Source: an uncultured SAR86 cluster bacterium
Lineage (GTDB): Bacteria; Pseudomonadota; Gammaproteobacteria; Magnimaribacterales; AG-339-G14
DNA: 64,000 nt
NCBI GenBank assembly: GCA_902562135.1
Contig: CACESE010000006.1
Coordinates: 1 to 64,000 of the forward strand
Direction: 5' to 3'
Of this stretch, positions 8,715 through 18,541 are shown in pieces (the first letter of the stretch is position 1; each line of letters opens with the position of its first letter). The position numbers and the translations under genes were made by a program. The notes under the pieces were generated by a model. That model ran no database searches. It was not told the origin of the DNA and was given only the letters and a program-made list of their open reading frames with translations.

Positions 8715-10252
8715 AAAATTTCCGGTTTAAAAATATTTCTCTCTGAAGTGCATATCACTTCTCCTTTCGTACCTAATAATTCCAGTTCTGTCATTTTTTT
8801 TAATAAACTTTGATCGCCTAAAATGTTAGCAATGAATTGGGAGTTATCTTCTAATTCACCAATTACGATACCATACTCTAAATTTTTTCTCCCCTGTACG
8901 ATTGTATAAGATGTTATCTTACCAAGACCGTTAGGTGTTTGATTAAAATTTTTAATTTCTCTTGAATCTATTTCTTTTTGGAGCTTTTGGAAGTTTTGAT
9001 TCCAGTCAATCTCAGGAGGAGCTTTCGAGGAAAAAATATTAATTGCATGTTTAGTCAAAAACCAACTGTTAGCCGTAATCATTCCGTATTTGTTCTGATT
9101 TTTTCTTAACTTTCTTACCATCTCAGATGAAGAAAACATTGTGTATGCATTTCCTGGTCCTCCAAAATAAGGAAGTCCTCCAGTGACCGTAAGCGGGCGA
9201 TTATCGTCTAAATTTAAAGATAACTCTTTCATAGCAATCTGAACCGCAGAAGGGAAACAAGAATAAATATCAAAATAAGATATTGAATCCATAGAAACTT
9301 GTGCTTGTGAGAGAACCTCTTCTCCACATTTTTTTATTGCTGGAGATTCGATAAGTTTTGGGCGTTTAGAAACATTCCAAATATCATTCAAAATACATGA
9401 ACCATGTAAATAAATTTTTTTCTTTTGAGAAATATTCAATTCTTTAGAAAGTTTTTCAGACATGATTATCATAGATGAAGCCATATTTACTCTGATCATA
9501 GAATTTAAATATTTTGTGTAGGGAAAGCCTACTAATCTATTGGAATCTGTAACTTTTTCGATTTCCTCTGGCGACCGATATTTTGGAAACCATGAATTTG
9601 AATTTTTTTCTGCTACTTTAGAAAATTTACTAAATAACTCCGAACACTCTTTTAAATGCTCTTTACTAGATTGAGATTTTTCTGATCTTAATGCATTTGC
9701 AAAAATAGGATATACATTTGAGGGAAGATCCATAAAGTGTTTTTTTTCATCTGACGAGAAACCTTCGTCGTTTATTCCAACAATTTCTGGGTTTCCTCCT
9801 GGATGATCCTCCCAGTCTAAATGTTTTCCTGCTTTAAGTTTGGATATCATCGTTTGTAAAACCTCACCGCCAGAAATTAATGCGCATTGAACTTCATTGT
9901 TATAGATTCTTCTAGAAACTTCTTGAATTAAAACTTGAGGGGCATTGCCTCCCATTCCCGAATATAATTCAAAGATATCTTTATTTATGTTCAATTTTTT
10001 TGCTAGCGACCTAGGAAAATTACTATATCCAAAATTTGATTGGTTGGTCGCTGTAGAAAAATCCACAGAAAATCGTACAACACCGACAGCGTCTATATAA
10101 CTATGAAGATTGCTTATTCCTGTATCTTGAAATGATAGTTCGCTTGCCTTTACTAAGAAAGAAAGGGGATCCGGGCCGTCTTCTTTCCTTCTATCTATAA
10201 TATCTGCAACTCCAACAATTACTGGGGTATTTCCTGGAATATTTAAAGTCAT
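8711..10252 (-). CDS. thiolase-superfamily protein lacking the usual nucleophilic Cys
   Basis: A 513-residue protein of the SCP-x/acetyl-CoA acetyltransferase-like thiolase group, longer than true thiolases (about 390) because of a C-terminal extension from about residue 410. Thiolase-type segments are ISGGEVLQ (127-134), FDIYSCFPSAVQIA and TGGLPYFGGPGNAY. Where canonical thiolases carry the reactive Cys before a Ser-Gly, this protein reads YSGMGGNAPQ (97-106) with no Cys. Relatives of this type share a GGN(S/T/A)PQ motif, so this is likely a family trait and not damage. Its reaction is unknown. It is the first gene of the operon with mdh and the carotenoid oxygenase. A divergent SDR gene starts 94 bp away. 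Confidence 0.75.
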   Translation of the reverse strand: MTLNIPGNTPVIVGVADIIDRRKEDGPDPLSFLVKASELSFQDTGISNLHSYIDAVGVVRFSVDFSTATNQSNFGYSNFPRSLAKKLNINKDIFELYSGMGGNAPQVLIQEVSRRIYNNEVQCALISGGEVLQTMISKLKAGKHLDWEDHPGGNPEIVGINDEGFSSDEKKHFMDLPSNVYPIFANALRSEKSQSSKEHLKECSELFSKFSKVAEKNSNSWFPKYRSPEEIEKVTDSNRLVGFPYTKYLNSMIRVNMASSMIIMSEKLSKELNISQKKKIYLHGSCILNDIWNVSKRPKLIESPAIKKCGEEVLSQAQVSMDSISYFDIYSCFPSAVQIAMKELSLNLDDNRPLTVTGGLPYFGGPGNAYTMFSSSEMVRKLRKNQNKYGMITANSWFLTKHAINIFSSKAPPEIDWNQNFQKLQKEIDSREIKNFNQTPNGLGKITSYTIVQGRKNLEYGIVIGELEDNSQFIANILGDQSLLKKMTELELLGTKGEVICTSERNIFKPEIL

Positions 10253-10346
10253 TATTATTGATTTATTAAATTAAAAAATAGAAGTAATATTACTCTTTTA
10301 TAAATTTTATTTTAATAAAAAAACTAGTCTGATAAGGAGAAAAAAA

Positions 10347-11252
10347 ATGTCTATAAGATTTGATGGAAAAGTTGCAATTGTTACCGGTGCAGGGGGAGGT
10401 TTAGGTAGATGTCATGCCCTCGACTTAGCTGCTAGAGGTGCAAAGGTTGTTGTAAACGATTTAGGTGGGGCTGTAGATGGTACTGGAGGTTCTCTCTCAG
10501 CAGCTGAGAAAGTTGTTGAAGAAATAAAATCTGCAGGTGGAGAAGCTATGGCAAATGGAGCTAGCGTTACAGATCTCAAACAAGTCGAAGACATGGTTAA
10601 GCAAACAATTGATACGTGGGGCAGAGTTGATATCTTGGTTAATAATGCTGGTATTCTGAGGGATAAAAGTTTTTCTAAAGTTACCGATGAAGATTTTAGA
10701 ATTGTTTTAGAGGTTCACCTTATGGGAACTGTAAATTGTTGTAAAGCAGTTTGGGACATAATGAAAGAACAAAATTACGGAAGAATTTTGGTTACATCTT
10801 CTTCCAGTGGTGTTTATGGAAATTTTGGTCAAACAAATTATGGTGCAGCTAAAATGGGAGTTTTAGGTTTGATAAATACATTAAAGCTCGAAGGTGCAAA
10901 ATATAATATTAAATGTAACGGGCTCACTCCTGTAGCTGGAACTAGGATGACAGAAGATTTAATGCCTCCTGAAGTAATTGAAAAAATACAACCAGAATGC
11001 GTAAGTCCTGCTGTAACATTTATGGTTTCTGAAGATGCTCCTACAGGGGTAGTTATGGCAGCTGGCGCGGGAGTATTTGCAAGAATCATGACTTTTGAAA
11101 CTATGGGTGTTTATTTCGGAACGGGAGATGAAATGAATGCCGATAGTATTGCCGAAAATTGGGAGAAGATTTCTGATATGACTGATGCAAGGCCTTGTAC
11201 CGAGGGGAACAGTCAAGCTGCAAAGATGTTTGAGTTGATCAGTAAATCTTAA
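10347..11252 (+). CDS. short-chain dehydrogenase, 17-beta-HSD type 4-like
   Basis: NAD(P)-dependent oxidoreductase of about 300 residues, resembling the dehydrogenase domain of multifunctional beta-oxidation protein 2. It shows the cofactor motif TGAGGGLGRCHAL (about 13-25), VVNDLGG, NNAG (near 99) and the catalytic YGAAK. A C-terminal extension beyond the 250-residue core is typical of this subgroup. A strong AAGGAG ribosome binding site (10336-10341) precedes the ATG. It is divergent from the thiolase-like gene, which suggests shared control and a joint role in acyl-CoA or steroid-like substrate oxidation. The substrate is not known. Confidence 0.85.
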   Translation: MSIRFDGKVAIVTGAGGGLGRCHALDLAARGAKVVVNDLGGAVDGTGGSLSAAEKVVEEIKSAGGEAMANGASVTDLKQVEDMVKQTIDTWGRVDILVNNAGILRDKSFSKVTDEDFRIVLEVHLMGTVNCCKAVWDIMKEQNYGRILVTSSSSGVYGNFGQTNYGAAKMGVLGLINTLKLEGAKYNIKCNGLTPVAGTRMTEDLMPPEVIEKIQPECVSPAVTFMVSEDAPTGVVMAAGAGVFARIMTFETMGVYFGTGDEMNADSIAENWEKISDMTDARPCTEGNSQAAKMFELISKS

Positions 11253-12175
11253 GGCTTTCCTGCGCTGGAATAATCTACTTCAATAGAGAAGATTTCGCCT
11301 TCTGCTTTTTTTCTACAGATTTCTGGAGCTGAACTGTTTGCCGTGAGGATAAATAAAGTTTTTCCTTCTTCACCGCCTAACATACATGCGTAAGCATTTT
11401 TAGGAGTTTCTATAACGTCTGTAATTTTTCCTCCTTGCTCAAATCTTACTACAGCTGATGAAGTCGGCGATGCAATCCAAATTCCATTATTTTCATCTAG
11501 GCAGATTCCATCAGGTACATGAAAATTTTTAGCTGCAGAGCCGGATTCAGAAATTTTAATCCCTATATTTCGCAGAAACTTGATGAGTGATATTCCAAAT
11601 TGTGACGAAGTATTAGCCCATTTTTTTCTATTTGTAAGCAAGCCTTTCGAATCAATATCAAAGCTCGTAAGTCTTGCTCCTAAGGTTTCCCCAACAATTA
11701 ATTTTTTTCCATCTTCAGAAATCACCGAGCCATTGGGAAAGTCTAAATTATCTGGACCTTTTTTAAACGATCCATCGGGAAAGACAATCATCAGATGAGT
11801 GCTTTTTACTTTATCTCTAGCATCAGCCATTCCAAAATTTCCAACATATGCAATCCCATCTTTCGAAACAACCATGTCGTTACACTGATATTTTACTTCT
11901 CCAGACAAATCGGCATGCACACTTAAATCTCCATTTGAAAGCTTAAGAATTTTCCTGTCTAACATGGAGACTATCAATAGGTCGCCATTAGGTAACCAAC
12001 CTAATCCCGATGGTTGGTTTTTAATTTCACAGACGGCCTCAAGATTATCATTTTCATCTAATGTGAAAACTTTGTCTCCATGCATATCAGAGAACCAAAG
12101 TTTATTTTCATGCCATCTTGGACCTTCGCCAAAGTAAATTCCATTGCACCTGCTTACTAAATTATTTTTGTTCAT
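11249..12175 (-). CDS. SMP-30/gluconolactonase-family protein
   Basis: Six-bladed beta-propeller hydrolase of the SMP-30/LRE family, 308 residues. Visible are GIYFGEGPRWHENKLWFSD at the N-terminus (with the metal Glu in GEGP), CNDMVVSKDG, LDFPNGSVISEDG, and HVPDGICLDENNGIWIA carrying the metal-binding Asp. Members are Ca/Zn-dependent lactonases. No signal peptide is apparent. Its 3' end overlaps that of the convergent SDR gene by 4 bp, and its start overlaps the glycerophosphodiesterase gene by 14 bp, so the latter two are co-transcribed. The substrate is not predictable. Confidence 0.82.
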   Translation of the reverse strand: MNKNNLVSRCNGIYFGEGPRWHENKLWFSDMHGDKVFTLDENDNLEAVCEIKNQPSGLGWLPNGDLLIVSMLDRKILKLSNGDLSVHADLSGEVKYQCNDMVVSKDGIAYVGNFGMADARDKVKSTHLMIVFPDGSFKKGPDNLDFPNGSVISEDGKKLIVGETLGARLTSFDIDSKGLLTNRKKWANTSSQFGISLIKFLRNIGIKISESGSAAKNFHVPDGICLDENNGIWIASPTSSAVVRFEQGGKITDVIETPKNAYACMLGGEEGKTLFILTANSSAPEICRKKAEGEIFSIEVDYSSAGKP

Positions 12176-12944
12176 TAATTCTTTCTAAAATCTTTGCTAA
12201 TTTTTTTGGGTAGTCAGTAATAATTCCATCTACCTTACTTTTAATTAATTTTTCCATAAATTTTTTATCATTAACAGTCCAAGTAAGCACAAAAAATTTT
12301 TCATTCTTCAATTTTTCTATGAGTTTAATTGATTGTTTAGAGTCTACGTGCAAGCTTACTCCATCTGAATTAGAATTTTTTATTTCTTCTTTTATTCTTT
12401 CCTCATCGTAATCAAATAAAGAAGGAATTAGATTTAAAGTAGCCATTTGGGTGGGAAATTTTTTTTTAATATTTTTTATTACTGAAGGCAGGTAACAAAG
12501 AAAATGAACTTGATTTTTTTTTAAATTTGAATTTGAAATTAATTTCATTAATTTATTTAAACTTTTAGTTACGCCTTTTATTTCGATAAATATTATTTTT
12601 CGGTTTGGTAATCTTTTTAGAACTTCTTCTAATTTAGGTACTCTTTGTGTTTTAAATTTTTGTCCTTTCCATGATCCTATATCTATCTTCAACAGGGACT
12701 TAAAAGTTGACTCTGAAATATTTTTTGTAGAACCTGATACTCTATTGAAATTGTTGTCATGAGCACAAATAAATACTCCATCTTTGGTTTTTCTAAGGTC
12801 TACTTCAATTGCATCTGCATTCTGCAACCAAGCAGTTTCATAGGAAATTATAGTATTCTCAGGTGCCTTCGAAGAGGCCCCTCTATGAGCAATTATTAGA
12901 GGGTTTTTAATCCCAGTTAAGCGCTCCACCGGTTTGATACTCAA
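12162..12944 (-). CDS. glycerophosphodiester phosphodiesterase
   Basis: GDPD-family TIM barrel that hydrolyses glycerophosphodiesters to glycerol-3-phosphate and an alcohol. The active-site pattern is [16 protein letters not shown] followed by [19 protein letters not shown], which supplies the HR, E-D and H residues, with FIEIKG further on. The length of about 255 residues is typical of cytoplasmic UgpQ types, and no signal peptide is seen. The start is uncertain: there is no ATG. TTG at 12944 and GTG at 12929 both lie inside the 3' end of nrdB, so translation is probably coupled to nrdB. Confidence 0.85.
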   Translation of the reverse strand: MSIKPVERLTGIKNPLIIAHRGASSKAPENTIISYETAWLQNADAIEVDLRKTKDGVFICAHDNNFNRVSGSTKNISESTFKSLLKIDIGSWKGQKFKTQRVPKLEEVLKRLPNRKIIFIEIKGVTKSLNKLMKLISNSNLKKNQVHFLCYLPSVIKNIKKKFPTQMATLNLIPSLFDYDEERIKEEIKNSNSDGVSLHVDSKQSIKLIEKLKNEKFFVLTWTVNDKKFMEKLIKSKVDGIITDYPKKLAKILERINEQK

Positions 12945-14118
12945 TTACCCTTGTCTCAAAGAAATTCTTTTCTTTTCTTAGATCCATAATTTCTGACATC
13001 CAGGGGAAAGGATTAGAAGCATTAGGAAATGCTTCGTTAAGACCTATCTGAGTCAGCCTTCTATTTGCAATAAAATGCAGATATTCAGCCATCATTTCTG
13101 AATTCATGCCAAGAATTCCTTTAGGCATTGTGTCTTGGGCATATTCAATTTCTAATTGCGTCCCTTGAAGGATCATAGTTTCTGCTTGTTTTTGCATTTC
13201 TTCATCCCATAGATGAGGATTCTCAAGTTTAATTTGGTTGATCATGTCAATACCAAAATTTACATGCATAGACTCGTCTCTGAGAATGTACTGGAATTGT
13301 TCTGCTGTGCCAGTCATTTTATTTCTGTTTCCCATAGAAAGAATTTGAGTGAATCCACAATAAAAGAAAATACCCTCGAGCACACAGTAGAAAGCTATAA
13401 GATTTCTTAATAGAATTTTATCGTTTTCTACAGTCCCAGTTTCAAACGACTGATCAGAGAGAGATTGCGTGAAAGGAAGTGCCCAAGCAGCTTTTTTAGC
13501 CACAGAGGGTATCTCTTTATACATATTAAATATTTCACCTTCATCCATGCCCAATGATTCAATTACATATTGATAGGCGTGAGTATGAATAGCTTCTTCA
13601 AGCGCTTGTCTCAATAAATATTGACGACATTCTGGGTTTGTAATGTGTTTATATACAGAAAGAACAATATTATTGGCTACTAATGAATCAGCAGTAGAGA
13701 AAAATCCTAGATTTCTCATGACGATTCTTCTTTCATCCTCTGTTAAACCGTTTTTATCTTTCCAAAGCGCAACGTCCGCAGTCATGTTAATTTCCTGAGG
13801 CATCCAATGATTTGCGCTACCATCTAAATATTTCTGCCAGGCCCAATCGTATTTAAAAGGCACTAACTGATTGACGTCAGCTCTTGAATTAATCATTTTC
13901 TTTTCGCTGACGTCTACCCTTGCTGAGGCTCCTTCTAAATCAGCTAAACCTGCTTCTAGATCCAAAGAATCTAAATCTGGAACCTCGGTTGAGGTTTGCA
14001 TTTCTTCTTTGTCAGAAGGTTTAGCGTCTGTTAAGCCGTCTTCTTTTTTAAGAACTTCTTTTGCGATAGATTGTTCTGTTATTTTTTCTTTTTCATCGAA
14101 ATCATCCCAAGATAACAT
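12907..14118 (-). CDS. nrdB: ribonucleotide reductase class Ia, beta subunit
   Basis: Small subunit that holds the di-iron centre and tyrosyl radical for dNTP synthesis. The ferritin-like core shows [31 protein letters not shown] and [10 protein letters not shown], which carry the iron ligands. The start is set at ATG 14118 because AGAGGT lies 8 bases upstream and the protein then begins [11 protein letters not shown]; an upstream alternative start (14142) would overlap nrdA. The first 80 or so residues are acidic and low-complexity, longer than in E. coli NrdB. It follows nrdA after 14 bp. Confidence 0.95.
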   Translation of the reverse strand: MLSWDDFDEKEKITEQSIAKEVLKKEDGLTDAKPSDKEEMQTSTEVPDLDSLDLEAGLADLEGASARVDVSEKKMINSRADVNQLVPFKYDWAWQKYLDGSANHWMPQEINMTADVALWKDKNGLTEDERRIVMRNLGFFSTADSLVANNIVLSVYKHITNPECRQYLLRQALEEAIHTHAYQYVIESLGMDEGEIFNMYKEIPSVAKKAAWALPFTQSLSDQSFETGTVENDKILLRNLIAFYCVLEGIFFYCGFTQILSMGNRNKMTGTAEQFQYILRDESMHVNFGIDMINQIKLENPHLWDEEMQKQAETMILQGTQLEIEYAQDTMPKGILGMNSEMMAEYLHFIANRRLTQIGLNEAFPNASNPFPWMSEIMDLRKEKNFFETRVIEYQTGGALNWD

Positions 14119-14132
14119 TTTAATACCTCTTT

Positions 14133-16940
14133 TTATTGACAAGCTTCACAGTCTGGATCAAGTATTGAGCAGGCTTCAGGAGCCTCGGATCCTTGATTTG
14201 CAGCAACAGCGTTGAGCTCTAGATTAGTAATAGTTGATTTCTCAGAAGTTGTGGCACTTCTTGAGCGTAAATAATAAGTAGTTTTCAAACCTCTTAGCCA
14301 TGCCATCTTGTACATCACATCAAGTTTTTTTCCATTCGGTTCTGAAACGTAAAGATTAAGAGATTGGCTTTGATCTATCCATTTTTGTCTTCTCGATGCG
14401 GCTTCAATTAGCCATTTTGGTTCAACTTCAAAAGACGTGGCGAAAAGCCTTTTTATATCGTCGGGGACTCTGTTGATACCTTCTAAACTACCATTCAAGT
14501 TTTTCAGATCGTAGACCATTACCTCGTCCCACATATCTATTTCTTTTAGCGCTTCTACTAAGTGCATATTGATAATTGTGAATTCCCCTGAAAGATTAGA
14601 TTTAACAAATAAATTAGAATAGGTAGGCTCTATTGATTGTGTAAGGCCGGTTATGTTTGCAATTGTGGCGGTTGGAGCAATTGCCATGACGTTAGAGTTT
14701 CTCATGCCTTGTTTCTTTACAGTTTTTCTTAAACCTTTCCAATCAAGCTTCGAAGCTGTATCAACCTCTAGATAATTTTCTCCTCTTTCTTTTTTAAGCA
14801 GTTCAATTGAATCTAAAGGAAGTATTCCTTTGCTCCATAATGATCCCTCGTAAGATGTATATGCTCCTCTCTCTGAGGCTAGGTCTGAAGACGATTTAAT
14901 TGCGTAATAACTAACCATTTCCATGGACTCGTCTGCAAAGCTGACAGCTTCTTCGGATGCATAAGGAGTTTTTTTGATATAGAGGGCATCTTGAAAGCCC
15001 ATAATTCCTAATCCTATTGGCCTATGTTTAAAATTAGAATTTTCTGCTTGTGGAACGGCGTAGTAGTTTATGTCTATAACATTGTCTAGCATTCTTATTG
15101 CAGTAGTTATAGTTCTTTCTATTTTTTCTTCATTTAGATCTCCATTTTCATTTAAATGGTTTGGAAGATTAATGGACCCTAAATTACAGACTGCAATTTC
15201 GTCTTGAGAAGTATTTAAAGTTATTTCTGTACAAAGATTAGAGGAATGAATTACCCCAACGTGTTGTTGTGGTGATCTTAAGTTACAAGCATCTTTAAAA
15301 GTTATCCAAGGATGGCCTGTTTCAAATAGCATGGAAATAATTTTCCTCCAAAGATCCTCGGCTTCTACTTCTTTAGAAACTTGGATTTTTCCTGTCTTTG
15401 CGTCATTTTCATACTCTTCATACCTGATTTTGAACGCTGAGCCCGTTAAATCATGTAGATCTGGTGTTTCATTAGGAGAAAAAAGAGTCCACTTACCACC
15501 GTCCATGACCCTTTGCATAAATAGGTCTGGTATCCAGTTCGCGGTATTCATATCATGAGTTCTTCTGCGATCGTCGCCGGTGTTTTTTCGAAGTTCTACA
15601 AATTCTTCAATATCTAAATGCCAAGTTTCTAAGTATGAACAAACAGCTCCTTTTCTTTTCCCTCCCTGGTTTACCGCTACTGCAGTGTCATTAACCACTT
15701 TTAAAAATGGAACAACACCTTGAGATTTCCCATTCGTTCCTTTTATGTGTGCGCCCATACCTCTGACAGGAGTCCAGTCATTGCCTAAACCTCCAGCCCA
15801 TTTTGAAAGCATAGCGTTATCACCTAACGCATCATAAATCCCTTTTAGGTCATCAGGGACGGTAGTTAGATAACAAGAGGATAGCTGAGAATGGATAGTT
15901 CCTGAATTAAATAAAGTTGGAGTAGAGCTCATGTAGTCAAACGAGGATAGAAGATTGTAAAATTCTATTGCTCTTTCTTCTCTATTTTCTTCTTCAATGG
16001 CTAAGCCCATTGCTACTCTCATAAAAAATATTTGAGGAAGCTCGAATCTTACTTCATCTTTATGTATGAAATATCTATCGTAGAGAGTTTGAAGACCTAA
16101 ATAAGAAAACATTAGGTCTCTTTCGGGCTTAAGATTATTTCCAAGTTTTTTTAAGTCCATCTTTCCTAATTCAGGATTAACCAACTCTAATTCAATTGCT
16201 CTTTTTATAAACACATCTAACGCTTGAGGATAAAGGTTTTCCATTTCTTTCTGTGTTGCATTTGGGGCTAAATTTAAAAAAGACAAGGCTTCTGTTCTTA
16301 AGCTGTCTAATAAAATTCTTGAGGTTGCATATGTATAGTTTGGTTCAGCCTCTACAAGGGATCTTGCAGAAAGAATCATCGCTTCTTTTATCTCGTCTTC
16401 CGATGCCCCTTCATAAAGGTTTTTATTTGCTTCTTGTATTATCGTCTCTGGATTAGTGCCGCTCAGGCCTTCACAGGCTTCCTTCGCTATCGTTTCCGTC
16501 CTTTCTGATGGGCTCAATACAGTCATTTCTTGGGCAGAAGTGTTTTCTTCCTGTCTTATTTTTGTTCTCTCGGCTCTATAGACAACATAGGCTCTTGCAA
16601 CCTTTAATTCCTCTGATCGCATGAGGGCTAACTCTACCTGATCCTGAATCTCCTCTATGTGAATTGTTCCGCCAGAGGGCATTCTTGATGAAAAAGTATC
16701 GTGGACACTTTTTGCAAGAGAATTTACTTTCTGTTGAACACTGGATGACGCCGCAGCTGCGCTAGTATGAACGGCTAGAAAAGCTTTTGTAATTGCTACT
16801 TCAATTTTTGATATATCGAAATTAACTACTGAGCCGTTTCTTTTAATAACTCTAAGAATTCCTGGCTCTATAGCAGAAGAAGGTCTTTCGCTTGATATAT
16901 TTATTTTATTCTTTTCGTTTTCTCTCTCAGTAATGTCCAT
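14133..16940 (-). CDS. nrdA: ribonucleotide reductase class Ia, alpha subunit
   Basis: Catalytic subunit reducing ribonucleoside diphosphates. At 935 residues it is longer than E. coli NrdA (761) through an N-terminal extension. An ATP-cone regulatory domain begins near residue 27 ([20 protein letters not shown]). Active-site cysteines are in [25 protein letters not shown] and [11 protein letters not shown]. The C-terminal redox tail ends in DPDCEACQ, giving the CxxC pair that is re-reduced by thioredoxin or glutaredoxin. Upstream lie two NrdR boxes and a DnaA box in the 152-bp gap shared with glpK. nrdB follows after 14 bp. Confidence 0.95.
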   Translation of the reverse strand: MDITERENEKNKINISSERPSSAIEPGILRVIKRNGSVVNFDISKIEVAITKAFLAVHTSAAAASSSVQQKVNSLAKSVHDTFSSRMPSGGTIHIEEIQDQVELALMRSEELKVARAYVVYRAERTKIRQEENTSAQEMTVLSPSERTETIAKEACEGLSGTNPETIIQEANKNLYEGASEDEIKEAMILSARSLVEAEPNYTYATSRILLDSLRTEALSFLNLAPNATQKEMENLYPQALDVFIKRAIELELVNPELGKMDLKKLGNNLKPERDLMFSYLGLQTLYDRYFIHKDEVRFELPQIFFMRVAMGLAIEEENREERAIEFYNLLSSFDYMSSTPTLFNSGTIHSQLSSCYLTTVPDDLKGIYDALGDNAMLSKWAGGLGNDWTPVRGMGAHIKGTNGKSQGVVPFLKVVNDTAVAVNQGGKRKGAVCSYLETWHLDIEEFVELRKNTGDDRRRTHDMNTANWIPDLFMQRVMDGGKWTLFSPNETPDLHDLTGSAFKIRYEEYENDAKTGKIQVSKEVEAEDLWRKIISMLFETGHPWITFKDACNLRSPQQHVGVIHSSNLCTEITLNTSQDEIAVCNLGSINLPNHLNENGDLNEEKIERTITTAIRMLDNVIDINYYAVPQAENSNFKHRPIGLGIMGFQDALYIKKTPYASEEAVSFADESMEMVSYYAIKSSSDLASERGAYTSYEGSLWSKGILPLDSIELLKKERGENYLEVDTASKLDWKGLRKTVKKQGMRNSNVMAIAPTATIANITGLTQSIEPTYSNLFVKSNLSGEFTIINMHLVEALKEIDMWDEVMVYDLKNLNGSLEGINRVPDDIKRLFATSFEVEPKWLIEAASRRQKWIDQSQSLNLYVSEPNGKKLDVMYKMAWLRGLKTTYYLRSRSATTSEKSTITNLELNAVAANQGSEAPEACSILDPDCEACQ

Positions 16941-16968
16941 ATTTGTCAGGTTAGTTACTTTTCTTGTA

Positions 16969-17015
16969 ACTCAATATATAGTGGGGCAAAAACTTAATTA
17001 CACAAGATACTGTGT
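16969..17015 (-). promoter_or_regulatory. tandem NrdR boxes controlling nrdAB
   Basis: Two 16-bp elements, ACTCAATATATAGTGG (16969-16984) and ACACAAGATACTGTGT (17000-17015), closely fit the known NrdR consensus ACACWATATATWGTGT. Their starts are 31 bp apart, the three-helical-turn spacing typical of NrdR operators. They sit 29-75 bp upstream of the nrdA start. NrdR represses reductase genes when (d)ATP is plentiful. nrdR itself is not in this window. Confidence 0.85.
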
Positions 17016-17064
17016 TTTTATGAGAAAAGCAATAGAATAATTTATGAAATTTAAGTGGATTAAG

Positions 17065-17073
17065 TGTGGATAA
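17065..17073 (-). promoter_or_regulatory. DnaA box in the nrdA/glpK intergenic region
   Basis: The 9-mer TGTGGATAA is the exact reverse complement of the strong DnaA box TTATCCACA. It lies 125 bp upstream of nrdA and 20 bp upstream of the divergent glpK start. In E. coli DnaA regulates nrdAB through promoter boxes, so a similar role is possible. A single 9-mer in an AT-rich genome could also be chance. Confidence 0.5.
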
Positions 17074-17092
17074 CTATATATAAATATAAAGC

Positions 17093-18541
17093 ATGAAAAA
17101 ATATTTTCTCTCTATCGATCAAGGCACAACTAGTACTAGAACAGTGCTTTACGATTCTAAATTTAAATATTTAGACCAGAAACAAATTGAAATTACGCAA
17201 TTTTATCCGAAATCTGGTTACGTAGAACACGATGCAGAAGAAATATGGGATAAAACGTATAAAACATTGCGTCAACTTTTAAGAAAATATGATTTGAAAT
17301 CAAATCAAATAATTTCAATTGGCATAACCAATCAAAGGGAGACAATATTAGGATGGGATAAAAGTTCAGGAAAGCCCATAGGAAAAGCCATTGTTTGGCA
17401 GGATAGAAGAACTAGTAAATTTTGTGAAATATTAAAAAATGAGGGCTTAGAGCCAGAAATTAATGAAAAAACAGGACTTTTACTGGACCCCTATTTTTCT
17501 GCTTCTAAACTGAGATGGATTAAGGATAAGTCAAAATCAATATTCAAAAGATCTACTACACTTTTCGGGACCATAGATAGTTTTTTGTTATGGAAATTGA
17601 CAGAAGGAAGGGTTTTTGCAACAGATATAACTAATGCTGCGAGAACATCACTTTTTAATATATCTAATCTTAAGTGGGACGATGATTTAATAAAAATTTT
17701 TGGGCTTGAAGGAATAAAATTACCAGATATAAAAAATAATGCAGATGATTACGGCACCACGTCTTTATTTGGTGGAGAAATTAAAATTTCTGGTATGGCT
17801 GGTGATCAGCAGGCAGCTCTTTTCGGACAAGCTTGTTTTGATACAGGTGAGGTTAAAAGTACCTATGGCACAGGTTGTTTTTTAATTTTAAATACAGGAA
17901 CTAAAATCTTGAGGTCAAATAATAAATTACTTTCCACTGTGGGTTATAAAATAGGTGGAGACGTTACTTATGCATTAGAAGGAAGCATTTTCGTTGCTGG
18001 TTCGTTAATTCAGTGGTTAAGAGACAAAATGAAATTTTTTTCTAATGCTCTAGAAACAGAAAAACTTGCAAAATCAGCAAATAAGAACTCTGAAGTTGTC
18101 ATAATTCCATCTTTTACAGGACTTGGCGCTCCACATTGGAAGCCTGATTTGAGGGGAGCAATCCATGGCCTTTCTCTAGAAACATCGAAAGAGGACATAA
18201 TTTTAGCTGCTTTAGAAGCTATATGCTTTCAGACGAAAGATCTAGTCACCGCGCTTAAAAATGATGGTGCAAAAATAAAATCAATTAAAATAGACGGAGG
18301 AATGGCGACCAATAATTTTTTTGGACAAACTTTGTCCAATATTTTATCTATGAAAGTTTTTAAGCCTAAAAATATCGAAAGCACTTCATTGGGTGCTGCT
18401 TATTTAGCCGGAATTGGATCAAATTACATAAATTTAAGCGAACTCAAAGATGTTTGGAAGATTGATAAATTATTTGAACCTAAAAAATCCTACGAAAAGA
18501 AATATTTAAAATATTTAGACAGTATCGAATCTTTAAGTTAA
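17093..18541 (+). CDS. glpK: glycerol kinase
   Basis: Phosphorylates glycerol to glycerol-3-phosphate using ATP. The FGGY-family fold of 482 residues starts with SIDQGTTSTRTVLYD (phosphate 1 motif). It includes NQRETILGWDKSSG, the IVWQDRRT segment, the signature GMAGDQQAALFGQ and the C-terminal GGMATNNFFGQ/STSLGAAYLAG segment. No glycerol facilitator or glp regulator is adjacent. It diverges from nrdA and runs convergently into argF with a 9-bp overlap of the 3' ends. The product may feed plsB (36-38 kb) or central metabolism. Confidence 0.94.
   Translation: MKKYFLSIDQGTTSTRTVLYDSKFKYLDQKQIEITQFYPKSGYVEHDAEEIWDKTYKTLRQLLRKYDLKSNQIISIGITNQRETILGWDKSSGKPIGKAIVWQDRRTSKFCEILKNEGLEPEINEKTGLLLDPYFSASKLRWIKDKSKSIFKRSTTLFGTIDSFLLWKLTEGRVFATDITNAARTSLFNISNLKWDDDLIKIFGLEGIKLPDIKNNADDYGTTSLFGGEIKISGMAGDQQAALFGQACFDTGEVKSTYGTGCFLILNTGTKILRSNNKLLSTVGYKIGGDVTYALEGSIFVAGSLIQWLRDKMKFFSNALETEKLAKSANKNSEVVIIPSFTGLGAPHWKPDLRGAIHGLSLETSKEDIILAALEAICFQTKDLVTALKNDGAKIKSIKIDGGMATNNFFGQTLSNILSMKVFKPKNIESTSLGAAYLAGIGSNYINLSELKDVWKIDKLFEPKKSYEKKYLKYLDSIESLS

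Noticed and set aside
10412-11216. several 60-85 codon frames antisense to the SDR gene
   Set aside because: They are shadows of a well-conserved SDR coding sequence, with no ribosome binding sites or recognisable motifs.
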